Origin: Alphaproteobacteria bacterium
GTDB lineage: Bacteria; Pseudomonadota; Alphaproteobacteria; Puniceispirillales; Puniceispirillaceae
Length of the DNA: 50,214 nucleotides
Assembly: GCA_016780775.1 (NCBI GenBank)
Contig: JADHLI010000015.1
Coordinates: 1 to 50,214, forward strand
Reading direction: 5' to 3'
Part shown: piece after piece, positions 8,533 through 17,503 of the stretch
Numbering within the stretch: position 1 is the first letter of the stretch
Layout of the letters: the number at the start of each line of letters is the position of its first letter
The notes under the pieces: model-generated
What the model saw: the letters and a program-made list of their open reading frames with translations, nothing else
Database searches by the model: none
Told to the model about the DNA's origin: nothing
Program-made: the position numbers and the translations under genes

Positions 8533-9512
8533 AGGAATTCAGCGTTACAGAAGCCGAGGCAGGCGTTCGCCTTGACAGGTTCTTACGCCGCGTTGCTGGG
8601 CCTATGGGGCAGGGTGTTATCGAAAAGGCCTTGCGCAGTGGTCAGGTGCGCATTGACGGGCAGAAGGCAAAATCTGGGCACCGCCTTGTTGCTGATCAAG
8701 TCGTAAGCGTTGCGCCTTATTTCTTGTCCTTTGCAGAAAGGCAGGAAGGGGTGCCAGCCCAGCCTAAAAAGCCTGTGATGAATAGCGAGAATGCTGCCAA
8801 GCAAATAGAGCAGATGACATTGAAACAGACATCTGAATGGCGCGCTTTGAATAAGCCATCAGGGCTTGCTGTGCAGGGTGGTACGCAAACGCATAAGCAC
8901 GTTGATGGTCTACTTAATGCAGGTTTTCCAAGCCGTGAGTATAAGTTGGTGCACCGGATTGATAAAGATACATCTGGAGTGCTGCTAGTTGCTGACGGTC
9001 ACCATGCTGCGCGCAACTTAACCGCAGCTTTTCGTAACCATAGCATCCAAAAATTCTATCTTGCTTTGGTGGTTGGCAGGTTGCCTGCCTCTGGTGTTAT
9101 ATCGGCTGGCCTCCGAAAATCTGGGGGCAAGGGGCTAGAAAAAATGATTGTTGATGATAGTGAAGGCCAGCAAGCGATAACCGATTTCATCTGTTTTGAC
9201 AGTGCAGGGGTGGTAAGCCTTGTTGGATTTAGCCCGCGGACTGGCCGTACACACCAGCTACGTGCACATGCGGCTCACCTTGGCACACCGATTTTGGGGG
9301 ATGGAAAATATGGCGGTGCGGCGGCGCATATTGGCGGCTTTGATAAAAAGCTGCACTTACATGCTTGGGGACTTAAACTACCGGAAGGTGTAGAAATTTT
9401 TGCGCCGCTACCGGTACATTTATCAAGCTCAGTTCAGATGGCCGGACTTCGCTTGCCAGCTGCAACTAATTTTCCCTGTTTTGGATTCGCTGGGCAGGAT
9501 AGAGTAATTTAA
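8529..9512 (+). CDS. rluC: Ribosomal large subunit pseudouridine synthase, RluC/RluD family
   Basis: This enzyme converts specific uridines of 23S rRNA to pseudouridine. The 327-residue protein has an N-terminal S4 RNA-binding domain (RLDRFLRRV ... LRSGQVRIDG, about residues 12-60) and the RluA-type catalytic domain. The catalytic aspartate is Asp145 in HRIDKDTSG; other motifs are ALVVG, GRTHQLRAHAAHLGTPILGD and KLHLHAW. The frame is open far upstream inside crcB, but ATG 8529 overlaps the crcB stop and gives the expected N-terminus. RluC versus RluD specificity cannot be fixed from sequence alone; gene order favours RluC. Confidence 0.88.
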   Translation: MKEFSVTEAEAGVRLDRFLRRVAGPMGQGVIEKALRSGQVRIDGQKAKSGHRLVADQVVSVAPYFLSFAERQEGVPAQPKKPVMNSENAAKQIEQMTLKQTSEWRALNKPSGLAVQGGTQTHKHVDGLLNAGFPSREYKLVHRIDKDTSGVLLVADGHHAARNLTAAFRNHSIQKFYLALVVGRLPASGVISAGLRKSGGKGLEKMIVDDSEGQQAITDFICFDSAGVVSLVGFSPRTGRTHQLRAHAAHLGTPILGDGKYGGAAAHIGGFDKKLHLHAWGLKLPEGVEIFAPLPVHLSSSVQMAGLRLPAATNFPCFGFAGQDRVI

Positions 9513-9542
9513 ATCAAGGTATAAGAGGGTTTTAAAAAAAGA

Positions 9543-10223
9543 ATGGATACGCCATTACGACTAGTATTATTTGATTTTGATGGCACGTTATGTGACAGCG
9601 CAACAACTATTATCCGGCTTATGCAGCAAGCTTGCGCCGATTGCGGCCTGCCAATACCAGATAGCCAGAAAATACGCGGTAATATTGGTCACGGGGTTAA
9701 TCATTCAGCACTAGATTATGTAGATGGGAACAGCGAAAAAGCCGCTGTTTTAGCAGATTGTTATCGCAGCTTATCCCGTGCTGAATATCTAAGCGGCAAT
9801 CCGCCATTAGATCCCCTCTTTGATGGGGCGTCTCGTGTCTTGCAAGCGCTATCTAGTGCAGGATATCTAACAGGCATTATCACTAATAAAAGCCGCACCG
9901 GCCTGAAAAGCCTCATAGAACGGCATGGGCTAGAACCTTTACTTGATGTATCGCTGACAGCAGATGATTGTATGGTAAAGCCGGCGCCAGATATGGCATT
10001 AGAGGCAATGCGCCAGCTTGGGGTAGATAAAGAAGATACCCTGCTCGTAGGCGATACTGAAATTGATGCAGGCTGCGCGGCGAATGCTGGTATTGGGTTT
10101 ATTGGCGTATCTTGGGGTTATCATAGTCCAGATTTGCTGCGGGAAAGGGGCGCAATAGCAATATTGGAGAGCTATGCAGAGCTGCCCCCTCTTATCCAGC
10201 AACATTTCTCACGCCCAAGCTAG
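9543..10223 (+). CDS. HAD-family hydrolase, phosphoglycolate phosphatase-like
   Basis: The 226-residue protein is a haloacid-dehalogenase-superfamily phosphatase of subfamily IA. Motif I is FDFDGTL with nucleophile Asp11 and acid/base Asp13; motif II is IITNKS; motif III lysine is in VKPAPDM; motif IV is LLVGDTEIDAGCAANAG. A helical cap domain lies between motifs I and II. It resembles Gph-type phosphatases, which remove phosphate from 2-phosphoglycolate formed during DNA repair, but substrates of this family cannot be read reliably from sequence. It lies 30 bases after rluC and 18 bases before atp12. Confidence 0.82.
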   Translation: MDTPLRLVLFDFDGTLCDSATTIIRLMQQACADCGLPIPDSQKIRGNIGHGVNHSALDYVDGNSEKAAVLADCYRSLSRAEYLSGNPPLDPLFDGASRVLQALSSAGYLTGIITNKSRTGLKSLIERHGLEPLLDVSLTADDCMVKPAPDMALEAMRQLGVDKEDTLLVGDTEIDAGCAANAGIGFIGVSWGYHSPDLLRERGAIAILESYAELPPLIQQHFSRPS

Positions 10224-10241
10224 GGCCAATGGATAGGGTAG

Positions 10242-10934
10242 ATGAAACGATTTTATAAAGATGTGAGCATCGAGACTTTGGAAGCAGGGTTTGGCATCGC
10301 GCTAGATGGGCGGGCGCTGCGCACGCCTGCAAAGACCGTTGTAACTTTGCCATCAGCAGCGCTAGCTAAGGCAGTAGCTGACGAATGGGCAGGGGCGGGT
10401 GACGAGATAAAGCCAGATGAGATGCCGTTTTTTTCTCTTTCTGTAACGGTCATAGACAGGGTGATGACGCAGCAAGATACCTTGCGCAAAGAGCTATGTG
10501 ACTATGCAGGTAATGATGTGCTGCATTACCGCGCTGGGCCTGAAGATAGCGCGCTTGATAGCCGCCAAAATGAGCTTTGGTCACCATGGGTTTCATGGGC
10601 TGGGAAGAAATTTGAGGCAGAGATTTTAGTAACCGCTGGTCTGATGCCAGCACGCCAACCTAATGCACTGTTGCAAGGGGCTGCAATGCAACTTGCCCCC
10701 CTATCAGATTGGAAATTGGGCGCTTTATATCGTGCTGTCACGCTTTCTGGCTCCTTTATTTTAGGACTGGCTTTTTTTGAGCGTGAAATTGATGCAGAAA
10801 CTCTATTCAGATTTGCCTTTCTTGAAGAGCTCCATCAAAATGAAACATGTGGACGGGATAGCGAAGCAGAAGCTAGGCAAAAACAAATTGAGCAGGAATT
10901 GAGAGATTTAGAACGTTTTCTTGTGATGCTATAA
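10242..10934 (+). CDS. ATP12-family F1-ATPase assembly chaperone
   Basis: ATP12 is the chaperone that binds the F1 alpha subunit during ATP synthase assembly in mitochondria; the family is shared with alphaproteobacteria. The 230-residue product begins KRFYKDVSIE, shows LDGRALRTPAK and LAKAVADEW, and includes the family-conserved segment PFFSLSVTVIDRV and the W-rich helical C-terminal domain (LWSPWVSWAGKKF). Presence of this gene is one of the better arguments for an alphaproteobacterial source. It is the last gene of the rarA run and is followed by an A/T-only hairpin with a T run. Confidence 0.88.
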   Translation: MKRFYKDVSIETLEAGFGIALDGRALRTPAKTVVTLPSAALAKAVADEWAGAGDEIKPDEMPFFSLSVTVIDRVMTQQDTLRKELCDYAGNDVLHYRAGPEDSALDSRQNELWSPWVSWAGKKFEAEILVTAGLMPARQPNALLQGAAMQLAPLSDWKLGALYRAVTLSGSFILGLAFFEREIDAETLFRFAFLEELHQNETCGRDSEAEARQKQIEQELRDLERFLVML

Positions 10935-10942
10935 GGGCTGTA

Positions 10943-10969
10943 AAATTTAAAGGTTTTTAAATTTTTTTT
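10943..10969 (+). terminator. A/T-only hairpin with T run, possible terminator
   Basis: AAATTTAAA (10943-10951) and TTTAAATTT (10956-10964) form a 9-bp stem with loop GGTT, followed by five T. The stem has no G-C pair, so it would be a weak terminator. It lies between atp12 and pccB on the same strand. Confidence 0.45.
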
Positions 10970-10996
10970 CAGAATAGAGGCGAGGGAGTTTGCGAA

Positions 10997-12529
10997 ATGA
11001 AACCGGTACTAGAAGAGCTGGAGAGACGCCGTGAGGGTGCGCGTAAGGGCGGCGGTGAAGCTCGGGTGGAAAAGCAGCATGAGAAGCATAAGCTGACAGC
11101 TAGAGAGCGGCTTTTGGTACTGTTGGATGAAGGTTCATTTGAAGAATGGGACATGTTTGTCGAGCATCGCTGCACAGATTTCGGGATGGAAGAAAATAAA
11201 GTTCCTGGCGATGGCGTCATCACTGGTTTTGGGCATATTTGTGGGCGGCCTGTCTTTGTATACAGCCAGGATTTTACGGTACTTGGCGGGTCATTATCTG
11301 AAACCCATGCCGCGAAAATCTGTAAAATTATGGATCAGGCTTTGAAAGTTGGCGTGCCGGTCATTGGACTGAATGATTCAGGCGGCGCACGTATTCAAGA
11401 GGGGGTCGCCTCATTAGGTGGTTATGCAGAAGTGTTTCAGCGTAATGTGCTAGCCTCTGGGGTAGTGCCGCAAATTTCGTTGGTGATGGGGCCATGTGCT
11501 GGTGGGGCGGTTTATTCACCTGCGATTACCGACTTTATCTTTATGGTTGAAGGCTCATCTTACATGTTTGTAACTGGCCCAGATGTGGTGAAAACCGTAA
11601 CCCATGAAGAGTTGACTGCCGAAGAGTTAGGCGGTGCCAGCCAGCATACTAAAACCTCTGGTGTGGCGCATGGATCTTTTGCAAGTGATTTAGATATGTT
11701 GATGGAAACCAGACGCTTATTGAGCTTCCTTCCGCTATCCAACCGCGAAGAAGCCCCTGTTCTGACATGTAATGATTCCGCTGACAGAGCCTCGCCAGTA
11801 TTAGATACGATTATCCCAGATAACGCGAATATGCCTTATGATATGCGCGCTGTTATCTCTGAAATGGTGGATGAGCAGGATTTCTTTGAGATTCATAAAG
11901 ATTTTGCATCGAACATTATTTGCTGTTTTGCGCGTATGGAAGGTAGAAGCGTTGGCATTGTGGCGAACCAGCCGCTGGTACTTGCCGGATGTTTGGATAT
12001 AAACGCCTCCCGCAAAGCAGCGCGCTTTGTGCGTTTTTGTGACGCGTTTAACATTCCTATTGTAACGCTGGTAGATGTGCCTGGATTTATGCCAGGCATG
12101 GCCCAAGAAGCTGGCGGTATTATTAACCATGGCGCAAAGCTTTTATTTGCTTATGCCGAAGCTACGGTGCCAAAGATTACACTGATTACGCGCAAAGCCT
12201 ATGGCGGCGCCTATGATGTTATGGCTTCTAAACATTTGCGCGGGGATGTCAATTATGCGTGGCCGTCTGCTGAAATTGCGGTGATGGGTCCAGAAGGGGC
12301 GGCGCGGATTATTTTCCGAGAGGCAGCCAAAGATGCTAATGCTTTGAAAAAAGCAACAGATGATTACCGTGAGAAATTTGCTAACCCGTTTGTAGCAGCC
12401 AGTCGGGGGTATTTGGACGATATTATTATGCCACGCAATAGCCGTAGGCGTATTATCCGTGCGCTGAACATGCTTCAAGATAAGGAATTAACCAATCCAC
12501 CGCGTAAGCATGACAATTTGCCTCTTTAG
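10997..12529 (+). CDS. pccB: Propionyl-CoA carboxylase beta chain (carboxyltransferase)
   Basis: PccB transfers carboxyl from carboxybiotin to propionyl-CoA, giving methylmalonyl-CoA, in the route from odd-chain fatty acids and branched amino acids to succinyl-CoA. The 510-residue protein has both crotonase-like halves of the family: the N-terminal half with KLTARERL and the acyl-CoA site [33 protein letters not shown]; and the C-terminal half with [13 protein letters not shown] and [11 protein letters not shown]. Length matches PccB. ATG 10997 follows GAGGGAG at 10982-10988. It is followed after 40 bases by the biotin-carrying alpha subunit. Other acyl-CoA substrates are possible but the pairing and length fit PCC. 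Confidence 0.93.
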   Translation: MKPVLEELERRREGARKGGGEARVEKQHEKHKLTARERLLVLLDEGSFEEWDMFVEHRCTDFGMEENKVPGDGVITGFGHICGRPVFVYSQDFTVLGGSLSETHAAKICKIMDQALKVGVPVIGLNDSGGARIQEGVASLGGYAEVFQRNVLASGVVPQISLVMGPCAGGAVYSPAITDFIFMVEGSSYMFVTGPDVVKTVTHEELTAEELGGASQHTKTSGVAHGSFASDLDMLMETRRLLSFLPLSNREEAPVLTCNDSADRASPVLDTIIPDNANMPYDMRAVISEMVDEQDFFEIHKDFASNIICCFARMEGRSVGIVANQPLVLAGCLDINASRKAARFVRFCDAFNIPIVTLVDVPGFMPGMAQEAGGIINHGAKLLFAYAEATVPKITLITRKAYGGAYDVMASKHLRGDVNYAWPSAEIAVMGPEGAARIIFREAAKDANALKKATDDYREKFANPFVAASRGYLDDIIMPRNSRRRIIRALNMLQDKELTNPPRKHDNLPL

Positions 12530-12569
12530 AGCGGGTTTTCTTTAATCAGATATTTCAATTGGTATAGAT

Positions 12570-14564
12570 ATGTTCAAAAAAATTCTTATTGCTAACCGCG
12601 GCGAAATAGCTTGTCGGATTATGGCTACTGCACAAAAGATGAATATAAAAACGGTTGCTGTATACTCGGATGCGGATGCGGTTGCCCCGCATGTGCAAAT
12701 GGCGGATGAGGCGGTACATATTGGCGCACCACCTTCAGCGGAGAGCTATCTTCTAGGGGATGTAATTATCCAAGCCGCGTTGGATTGCAGGGCAGAAGCT
12801 ATCCATCCAGGATATGGGTTTCTGTCTGAAAATGCGGGTTTTGTTGAAGCTGTAAAGAAGGCAGGGTTGCAGTTTATTGGCCCAGATGTGCGCGCCATTA
12901 GCGTGATGGGTGATAAAATCGAGTCTAAGGCGCTGGCTGCTGCTGCTGGTGTATCTTGTGTTCCTGGTACAGACGGCGCCATTAGCGATGTTGATGAAGC
13001 GATGAAGGCTGCGGCTGATATTGGTTATCCGGTGATGGTGAAGGCTTCTGCTGGTGGCGGCGGTAAAGGTATGCGCGTGGTGCATAGCGAAGCAGAGATA
13101 GCTGATGCTATGCGTTCTGCGATGACAGAGGCTGCTAATGCCTTTGGCGATGATCGTGTCTTTATTGAGAAATTTGTTGTCTCTCCGCGCCATATTGAAA
13201 TTCAGGTGCTAGGCGATAGCCATGGCAATGTTATCTATTTAGGGGAGCGGGAATGCTCGGTTCAGCGCCGCCATCAAAAGGTTATTGAAGAAGCCCCTTC
13301 TAGCTTTATTAGTGATGATATACGCCGCGCGATGGGAGAGCAGGCGGTGGAATTGGCTAGGGCAGTAGATTATGTCTCTGCTGGTACGGTTGAATTTATT
13401 GTTGGCGCAGATCAGGATTTTTATTTCCTAGAGATGAATACGCGCCTGCAAGTAGAACATCCAGTAACTGAACAGGTCTATGGTTTGGACTTGGTTGAGC
13501 AGATGATAAACATCGCTGCTGGCAAGGCATTGACGTTGAAGCAATCTGATATCAAGGCTAATGGCTGGTCTATCGAAGCCCGGCTTTATGCCGAAGATTC
13601 GGCCAGAGGATTCCTGCCTTCTACAGGCCAGCTTCGCCGCTATAGTGAGCCACGTGGCAAAGGCATTCGCACCGATTCAGGGGTAGTTGAAGGTGGCATG
13701 ATCTCAATGTTCTATGATCCGATGATTGCCAAGCTAATCGCTAGTGCCCCCACCAGAGCAGAGGCTATCGACAGTTTGCGCCTCGCGCTTGATCATTATC
13801 AAATCGCTGGTGTGGCAACCAATCGGCAGTTTTTATCTGCGATTCTGGATGATGCAGATTTCAGGGCGGGCCATATCACTACTGGTTTTATTGCCGAAAA
13901 ATATGGTGATGCATTTGCCCCCTTCATCCCAACCGGCAATAGAGCGCACTATCTGATGGCACTGGCAACTGCTTTTCATGGGCGTGCGCAAGCGCGCTTG
14001 CAAGATAGTGGTGTTGCTGAAACTGAATTTGTTCTGCTTTGCCGTGAAATTGACGAAACACCTATTATGGCAAGCTGGCGTCATGAAGCCGGTGGTGAGC
14101 GTATCACCATAGGCGATGAAACAGTTTATGTTACGGGTACATTAGACCAGCCGTTGCAGCGCACAGGTATTCTGTTTGACGGTACGGTAAACGAAAACCC
14201 GATGGCGATACAAATTACGCCAGAAAATCATCATTACCGGCTTTATTCAGGGGCAGATAGCCTAATGGTAGAAATTTACCCTGCCCGTGCCGCCAACCTG
14301 TTACAATATATGCCGCCGCCCCAACAAGGGGCTGGACAGGATAAGGTTTGTGCGCCAATGCCAGGCTTGCTAACCCGCTTGATGGTTGCAGAGGGCGATA
14401 TTATTGAAGCTGGCCAGAATGTTGCGGTTATAGAAGCGATGAAGATGGAAAATACGCTGTCTGCGCAGATAAGGGGAACAGTACAGGAAATATCGGCCAA
14501 AATTGGCGATAATTTGAATGTAGATGATGTTATCATATCTCTTAAACCAGAGGATGAGGAATAG
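12570..14564 (+). CDS. pccA: Propionyl-CoA carboxylase alpha chain (biotin carboxylase + biotin carrier)
   Basis: The 664-residue subunit carboxylates its own biotin with ATP and bicarbonate. Order of domains: biotin carboxylase N-lobe (KILIANRGEIACRI), ATP-grasp domain with the glycine loop KASAGGGGKGMR and ERECSVQRRHQK, C-lobe (EHPVTEQVYG, RLYAEDSARGFLPSTG), a PccA-type BT linker at about 490-580, and a biotinyl domain with Lys625 in EAMKMEN. The last domain shows the protein is complete. It starts 40 bases after pccB and is followed 3 bases later by a GTG-started small gene. No methylmalonyl-CoA epimerase or mutase gene is in the window. Confidence 0.93.
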   Translation: MFKKILIANRGEIACRIMATAQKMNIKTVAVYSDADAVAPHVQMADEAVHIGAPPSAESYLLGDVIIQAALDCRAEAIHPGYGFLSENAGFVEAVKKAGLQFIGPDVRAISVMGDKIESKALAAAAGVSCVPGTDGAISDVDEAMKAAADIGYPVMVKASAGGGGKGMRVVHSEAEIADAMRSAMTEAANAFGDDRVFIEKFVVSPRHIEIQVLGDSHGNVIYLGERECSVQRRHQKVIEEAPSSFISDDIRRAMGEQAVELARAVDYVSAGTVEFIVGADQDFYFLEMNTRLQVEHPVTEQVYGLDLVEQMINIAAGKALTLKQSDIKANGWSIEARLYAEDSARGFLPSTGQLRRYSEPRGKGIRTDSGVVEGGMISMFYDPMIAKLIASAPTRAEAIDSLRLALDHYQIAGVATNRQFLSAILDDADFRAGHITTGFIAEKYGDAFAPFIPTGNRAHYLMALATAFHGRAQARLQDSGVAETEFVLLCREIDETPIMASWRHEAGGERITIGDETVYVTGTLDQPLQRTGILFDGTVNENPMAIQITPENHHYRLYSGADSLMVEIYPARAANLLQYMPPPQQGAGQDKVCAPMPGLLTRLMVAEGDIIEAGQNVAVIEAMKMENTLSAQIRGTVQEISAKIGDNLNVDDVIISLKPEDEE

Positions 14565-14567
14565 CGG

Positions 14568-14984
14568 GTGGTAGGGCCAGCTTTACGCGAATTTGAGGCC
14601 TTAATTGCTATTCCGGGCAAGCTGGATGTTGGTCCACATACCCAAGCCTTGATAGATGAATTGGTGGGTGCTGCACGCACAGGGCATTACTTGTCTGTGA
14701 TTATCATGGCGGCTGCACTGGTAGATGTGCTTGCGCATGAAGGGGCAGAGACTGTCTTTGATGAAGAAGAGGCCGAAGAGGAGGGGTTCGGCTTGTCTAT
14801 GCTGAGGGCAGGTGAGCGACGCGCCCTTGACCGATTAAGGGGGATGCGTAACCGCATTCTGCATTATCAAGGCCCTTCAGAAGGGTTGTCTGGCTATTCA
14901 TCTGATAAAGATTATCTGCAAGAACAGGCAGCAGCCGCGATAAAGGCTGTCTTGCCACTCTTAGAGCTTCAAGAGATGTATTAG
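14568..14984 (+). CDS. Small helical protein with an R-x4-H motif (HEPN-like?)
   Basis: I do not recognise a named family. The 138-residue product is predicted largely helical, with an acidic stretch DEEEAEEE around residues 65-72 and the segment MRNRILHYQG, in which Arg94 and His99 form an R-x4-H motif. Such a motif in a helical bundle is a mark of HEPN domains, many of which are RNases, but the short length and lone motif make this a suggestion only. It starts with GTG 14568, three bases after the pccA stop, with GATGAGGA at 14551-14558 as ribosome binding site, so it is very likely translated with pccA. It could equally be a small accessory protein of the carboxylase operon. Confidence 0.7.
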   Translation: MVGPALREFEALIAIPGKLDVGPHTQALIDELVGAARTGHYLSVIIMAAALVDVLAHEGAETVFDEEEAEEEGFGLSMLRAGERRALDRLRGMRNRILHYQGPSEGLSGYSSDKDYLQEQAAAAIKAVLPLLELQEMY

Positions 14985-15020
14985 AGTTAATAAACTATGC
15001 CTGCCCTCTATGGAGGACAA

Positions 15021-15710
15021 CTAACCTAAAGGATGGCTAAGGCCCATATTGCTATCAGCACCAAACCAGCGTGGAAAGCTTTCTTGTGCGGCCATCTCTA
15101 CCTCAGCACGGCTTGCAATAATCCCAAGGTCAGCAAGGCTCGTTACCCCGCCATCACGTACTCCGCAGGGTATAATACCATCAAAATGGTGTAAATCAGG
15201 GTCGATATTTAACGCTAGCCCATGCATGGTGACCCAGCGTGATACGCGCACGCCCACCGCCACAATTTTATCCATTTTATCAGGCAGGTGGATATCTTTG
15301 CGCGCAACCCACAACCCGGGAAAGCCTTCTCGTCTTACCGCCTCTACCCCAAAGCTTGAGAGCAGGTCTGACATCCAGCCTTCGAGATGATAGATATAGG
15401 CGCGAATATCGCGCTTGCGATTATTTAAATCCAATACAGGCCATAAAATCAGCTGTCCCGGCCCGTGATACGTCCACTGCCCCCCGCGCCCAGTCTTTAC
15501 CACATCAAAGCGGTTATGATTGAGCAGCTCATCATCCTTAGCGGACGTTCCAGCAGTGTAGACAGGCTTATGTTCGGTAATAAAGACAGCTTCGCCAGCG
15601 CGTTTATGGATGACTGCCTCTGCATGGCTGCGCATGATATCTGCTGCATGGCTGTACTCTGAGGGGCTAGCAATAGCCTGCCAGTCAGGGGCTGTCGGCG
15701 AAATGCTCAT
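15021..15710 (-). CDS. lipB: Octanoyl-[ACP]:protein N-octanoyltransferase
   Basis: LipB moves octanoyl from acyl carrier protein to the lipoyl domains of 2-oxoacid dehydrogenases and the glycine cleavage H protein; LipA then inserts sulfur. The 229-residue protein shows the signature GRGGQWTYHGPGQLI at about residues 74-88, the catalytic lysine Lys148 in KIVAVGVRVSRW, MHGLALNI, and the acyl-thioester cysteine Cys182 in IIPCGVRDGGVTSL. It converges on the gene at 14568-14984 with a 36-base gap. No lipA is in the window. Confidence 0.95.
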   Translation of the reverse strand: MSISPTAPDWQAIASPSEYSHAADIMRSHAEAVIHKRAGEAVFITEHKPVYTAGTSAKDDELLNHNRFDVVKTGRGGQWTYHGPGQLILWPVLDLNNRKRDIRAYIYHLEGWMSDLLSSFGVEAVRREGFPGLWVARKDIHLPDKMDKIVAVGVRVSRWVTMHGLALNIDPDLHHFDGIIPCGVRDGGVTSLADLGIIASRAEVEMAAQESFPRWFGADSNMGLSHPLG

Positions 15711-15839
15711 TTGTTTGGGCTGCCTTTATCTAACTTAGGGTCAGCAAAAATAGGGTTGCTTTGTTATAGCATAATGGCTGGGCAAACCAATAGCATTGGC
15801 ATTTTGGTAGCAAGCTGGATGGAAAGATAGGGACGGGAT

Positions 15840-16064
15840 TTATTCCGCTGGGAAGCAAAAACGCATCCGCACACCCTTTTCAGAAAGCATAATATAAGCT
15901 GGATCATAGCCAGTTTGCGTGCGTTTGATGAAATAATGTGCATTTCCAAGGATAGTGTTTTTTCTCTGAATAAGCCATTTATGCCCTGTTTTGACTTCAA
16001 TCAAATGGCTGTTCTGCTGCATCTCTTTTTTATCTTTATTTACAGAGGGGTAAAAATGGAACAT
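15840..16064 (-). CDS. Doubtful small ORF, hypothetical
   Basis: The frame is open on the minus strand up to a TTG at 16136; the first ATG is at 16064, giving 74 residues starting MFHFYPSVNKDKKEM and ending VRMRFCFPAE. The C-terminal half looks more protein-like (GHKWLIQRKN, FIKRTQTGYDPAYIML) than most chance frames, but no ribosome binding site is convincing, no family is recognised, and base composition here is A/T-rich like intergenic DNA. It is the only candidate in the 548-base stretch between lipB and the next plus-strand gene; otherwise that stretch shows only the tandem repeat at 16227-16250. Confidence 0.25.
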   Translation of the reverse strand: MFHFYPSVNKDKKEMQQNSHLIEVKTGHKWLIQRKNTILGNAHYFIKRTQTGYDPAYIMLSEKGVRMRFCFPAE

Positions 16065-16226
16065 AGGAAAATTTCTTGATAATATTTGCAGTATTTTGAA
16101 AAAATATTGGTCTTGATTATAGAGGTTTAACGGCAAGATAATCTCTGAATCAATTTCTGCCTAACCCAATTTGTGCATTAGGCCGTGCAATTTTGGTTAA
16201 TTCTTAGTTAAATATTAGGAATAGCT

Positions 16227-16250
16227 CAGGTAACAGGGCAGGTAACAGGG
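16227..16250 (+). repeat. Two perfect tandem copies of a 12-base unit
   Basis: CAGGTAACAGGG occurs twice with no gap (16227-16238 and 16239-16250). The copies end eight bases before the ATG of the helix-turn-helix gene and so duplicate its weak ribosome-binding stretch (CAGGG). Confidence 0.85.
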
Positions 16251-16258
16251 CTAATATT

Positions 16259-16747
16259 ATGAATAATGGTTTATCAGTACAAAAAATGCTCGGGGAAAAA
16301 TTCGCAAGCTTTTGGCCAGATTTTCAACAGTTTAATATCATGCGTACTAAGCGCATTAACGAGATTATGGGCCACCCGCTTGATGGGCAAATTATTCAAA
16401 TTGTTTGCTGGCACCATTTTTTAGCTTCGGTTAACAAGCAGGAAAAACAAATTTCAACTTACGATGAATGTTTTGATGCGTGGCACTATGCGTTAGAGCC
16501 ACAAAATGCCGATATTGAGGTGGAAAAAAAGCTTACGATAAGTTCTATTGCGATGACCACTGGAATGCCGTTTGAGACAGTACGCAGGCGCGTACAGAAT
16601 CTAAAGAAGTATGGCTGGTTGTCGGTGGATAAGAAAAAGGGTGTTATCTATAACCCCACCCAAGAAAATAACGCTAAAATTGTTGACGATATTATGGAAG
16701 AAGAAAAGAAACTTGTTGTCACTATGATTAACTGCTTTTTAAAGTAG
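16259..16747 (+). CDS. Unidentified protein with a winged helix-turn-helix-like C-terminal half
   Basis: The 162-residue product matches no family I can name. The N-terminal half is helical (FWPDFQQFNIMRTKRINEI; QIIQIVCWHHFLASV). From about residue 95 there is a plausible helix-turn-helix with wing: LTISSIAMTTGMPFETVRRR as the two helices, VQNLKKYGWL, then VDKKKGVIYNP as a beta wing. This suggests a DNA-binding regulator whose N-terminal half mediates dimerisation or sensing. It may start at ATG 16259 or the in-frame ATG eight codons on. Its last 20 bases overlap the 3' end of the convergent RraA-like gene. Targets are unknown. Confidence 0.7.
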   Translation: MNNGLSVQKMLGEKFASFWPDFQQFNIMRTKRINEIMGHPLDGQIIQIVCWHHFLASVNKQEKQISTYDECFDAWHYALEPQNADIEVEKKLTISSIAMTTGMPFETVRRRVQNLKKYGWLSVDKKKGVIYNPTQENNAKIVDDIMEEEKKLVVTMINCFLK

Positions 16748-17453
16748 GCAAATCAGGCGCTTCGATAAAGTCTATATCATCTTCTGCAAGCCGCTCTTCT
16801 AGCCAATCTGGCTGGCGATACCCGGCCTTTAATGCAGCATCCATTGCCTCTTCTTTAGCAGCAACAGTCTTTAATCCATCTAACGTCGCGGCAAAATCTG
16901 CCTGCGCGACATGAATAACCCCGTCATCATCCCCGCATATAATATCTCCCGAAGAAATGATTTTTCTGCCAATTTTTACCGGAAGGCCGCAACTACCCGG
17001 CCCTTCTTTAAAAGGGGCATTTGGCGTCAATCCAGCAGCAAAAACAGGTAGCCCAACCGCATCAAGGCCAATGCGGTCACGTACCATCCCGTTGGTGACA
17101 ATAGCTGAGATGCCGGCATTTTTGGCAAAGCCGGCAAGAATATCTCCGCAGAGAGAGCAGGGTGTAGAAGAAATATCCTCAGGGTCTATAGCAATAACAA
17201 GCACATCACCTGCTTTAGCAATAGATAGGGCGGCATAAATAGCTAGATTATCATTTGCTTTTGTTGCGACCGTTAGCGCAGAACCTGTAAAGACAGTGTT
17301 TCTGGTAATTGGTGATATGTGGGCTGGCAGGGCAGCTGAGCGGTCAAGCGCATCAGATATCCACCCAACTGAAAGACCCGATAAGACGTCTATCTTACCC
17401 GCATCTATGCGGGTGAAATCCCGTTTAATCTTTAGTGTGGGTTTCAGGGTCAT
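16728..17453 (-). CDS. RraA-like protein (HMG aldolase / oxaloacetate decarboxylase family)
   Basis: The 241-residue product belongs to the RraA-like family, which includes 4-hydroxy-4-methyl-2-oxoglutarate aldolases and oxaloacetate decarboxylases, besides the RNase E inhibitor RraA itself. Visible motifs are LSVGWISDALDR near the N-terminus, ALTVATKANDN, the glycine-rich CGDILAGFAKNAGISAIVTN, the substrate/metal-binding GMVRDRIGLDAVGLPVFAAG, and GDIICGDDDGVIHV. Length above that of E. coli RraA favours the metabolic branch. It starts 50 bases after the TRAP permease stop on the same strand and so is probably in the TRAP operon, which suggests a keto-acid substrate. Former annotations as a menaquinone methyltransferase are wrong for this family. 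Confidence 0.8.
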   Translation of the reverse strand: MTLKPTLKIKRDFTRIDAGKIDVLSGLSVGWISDALDRSAALPAHISPITRNTVFTGSALTVATKANDNLAIYAALSIAKAGDVLVIAIDPEDISSTPCSLCGDILAGFAKNAGISAIVTNGMVRDRIGLDAVGLPVFAAGLTPNAPFKEGPGSCGLPVKIGRKIISSGDIICGDDDGVIHVAQADFAATLDGLKTVAAKEEAMDAALKAGYRQPDWLEERLAEDDIDFIEAPDLPTLKSS

Positions 17454-17503
17454 ATCTTATGCGCTATGGGTAGAAGATTATCACGCTAAATTCCTAAAGT
17501 TTT

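Noticed and set aside
12753-13193. Long minus-strand frames opposite pccA and pccB
   Set aside because: They mirror the codon pattern of the real genes on the plus strand and have no start signals.
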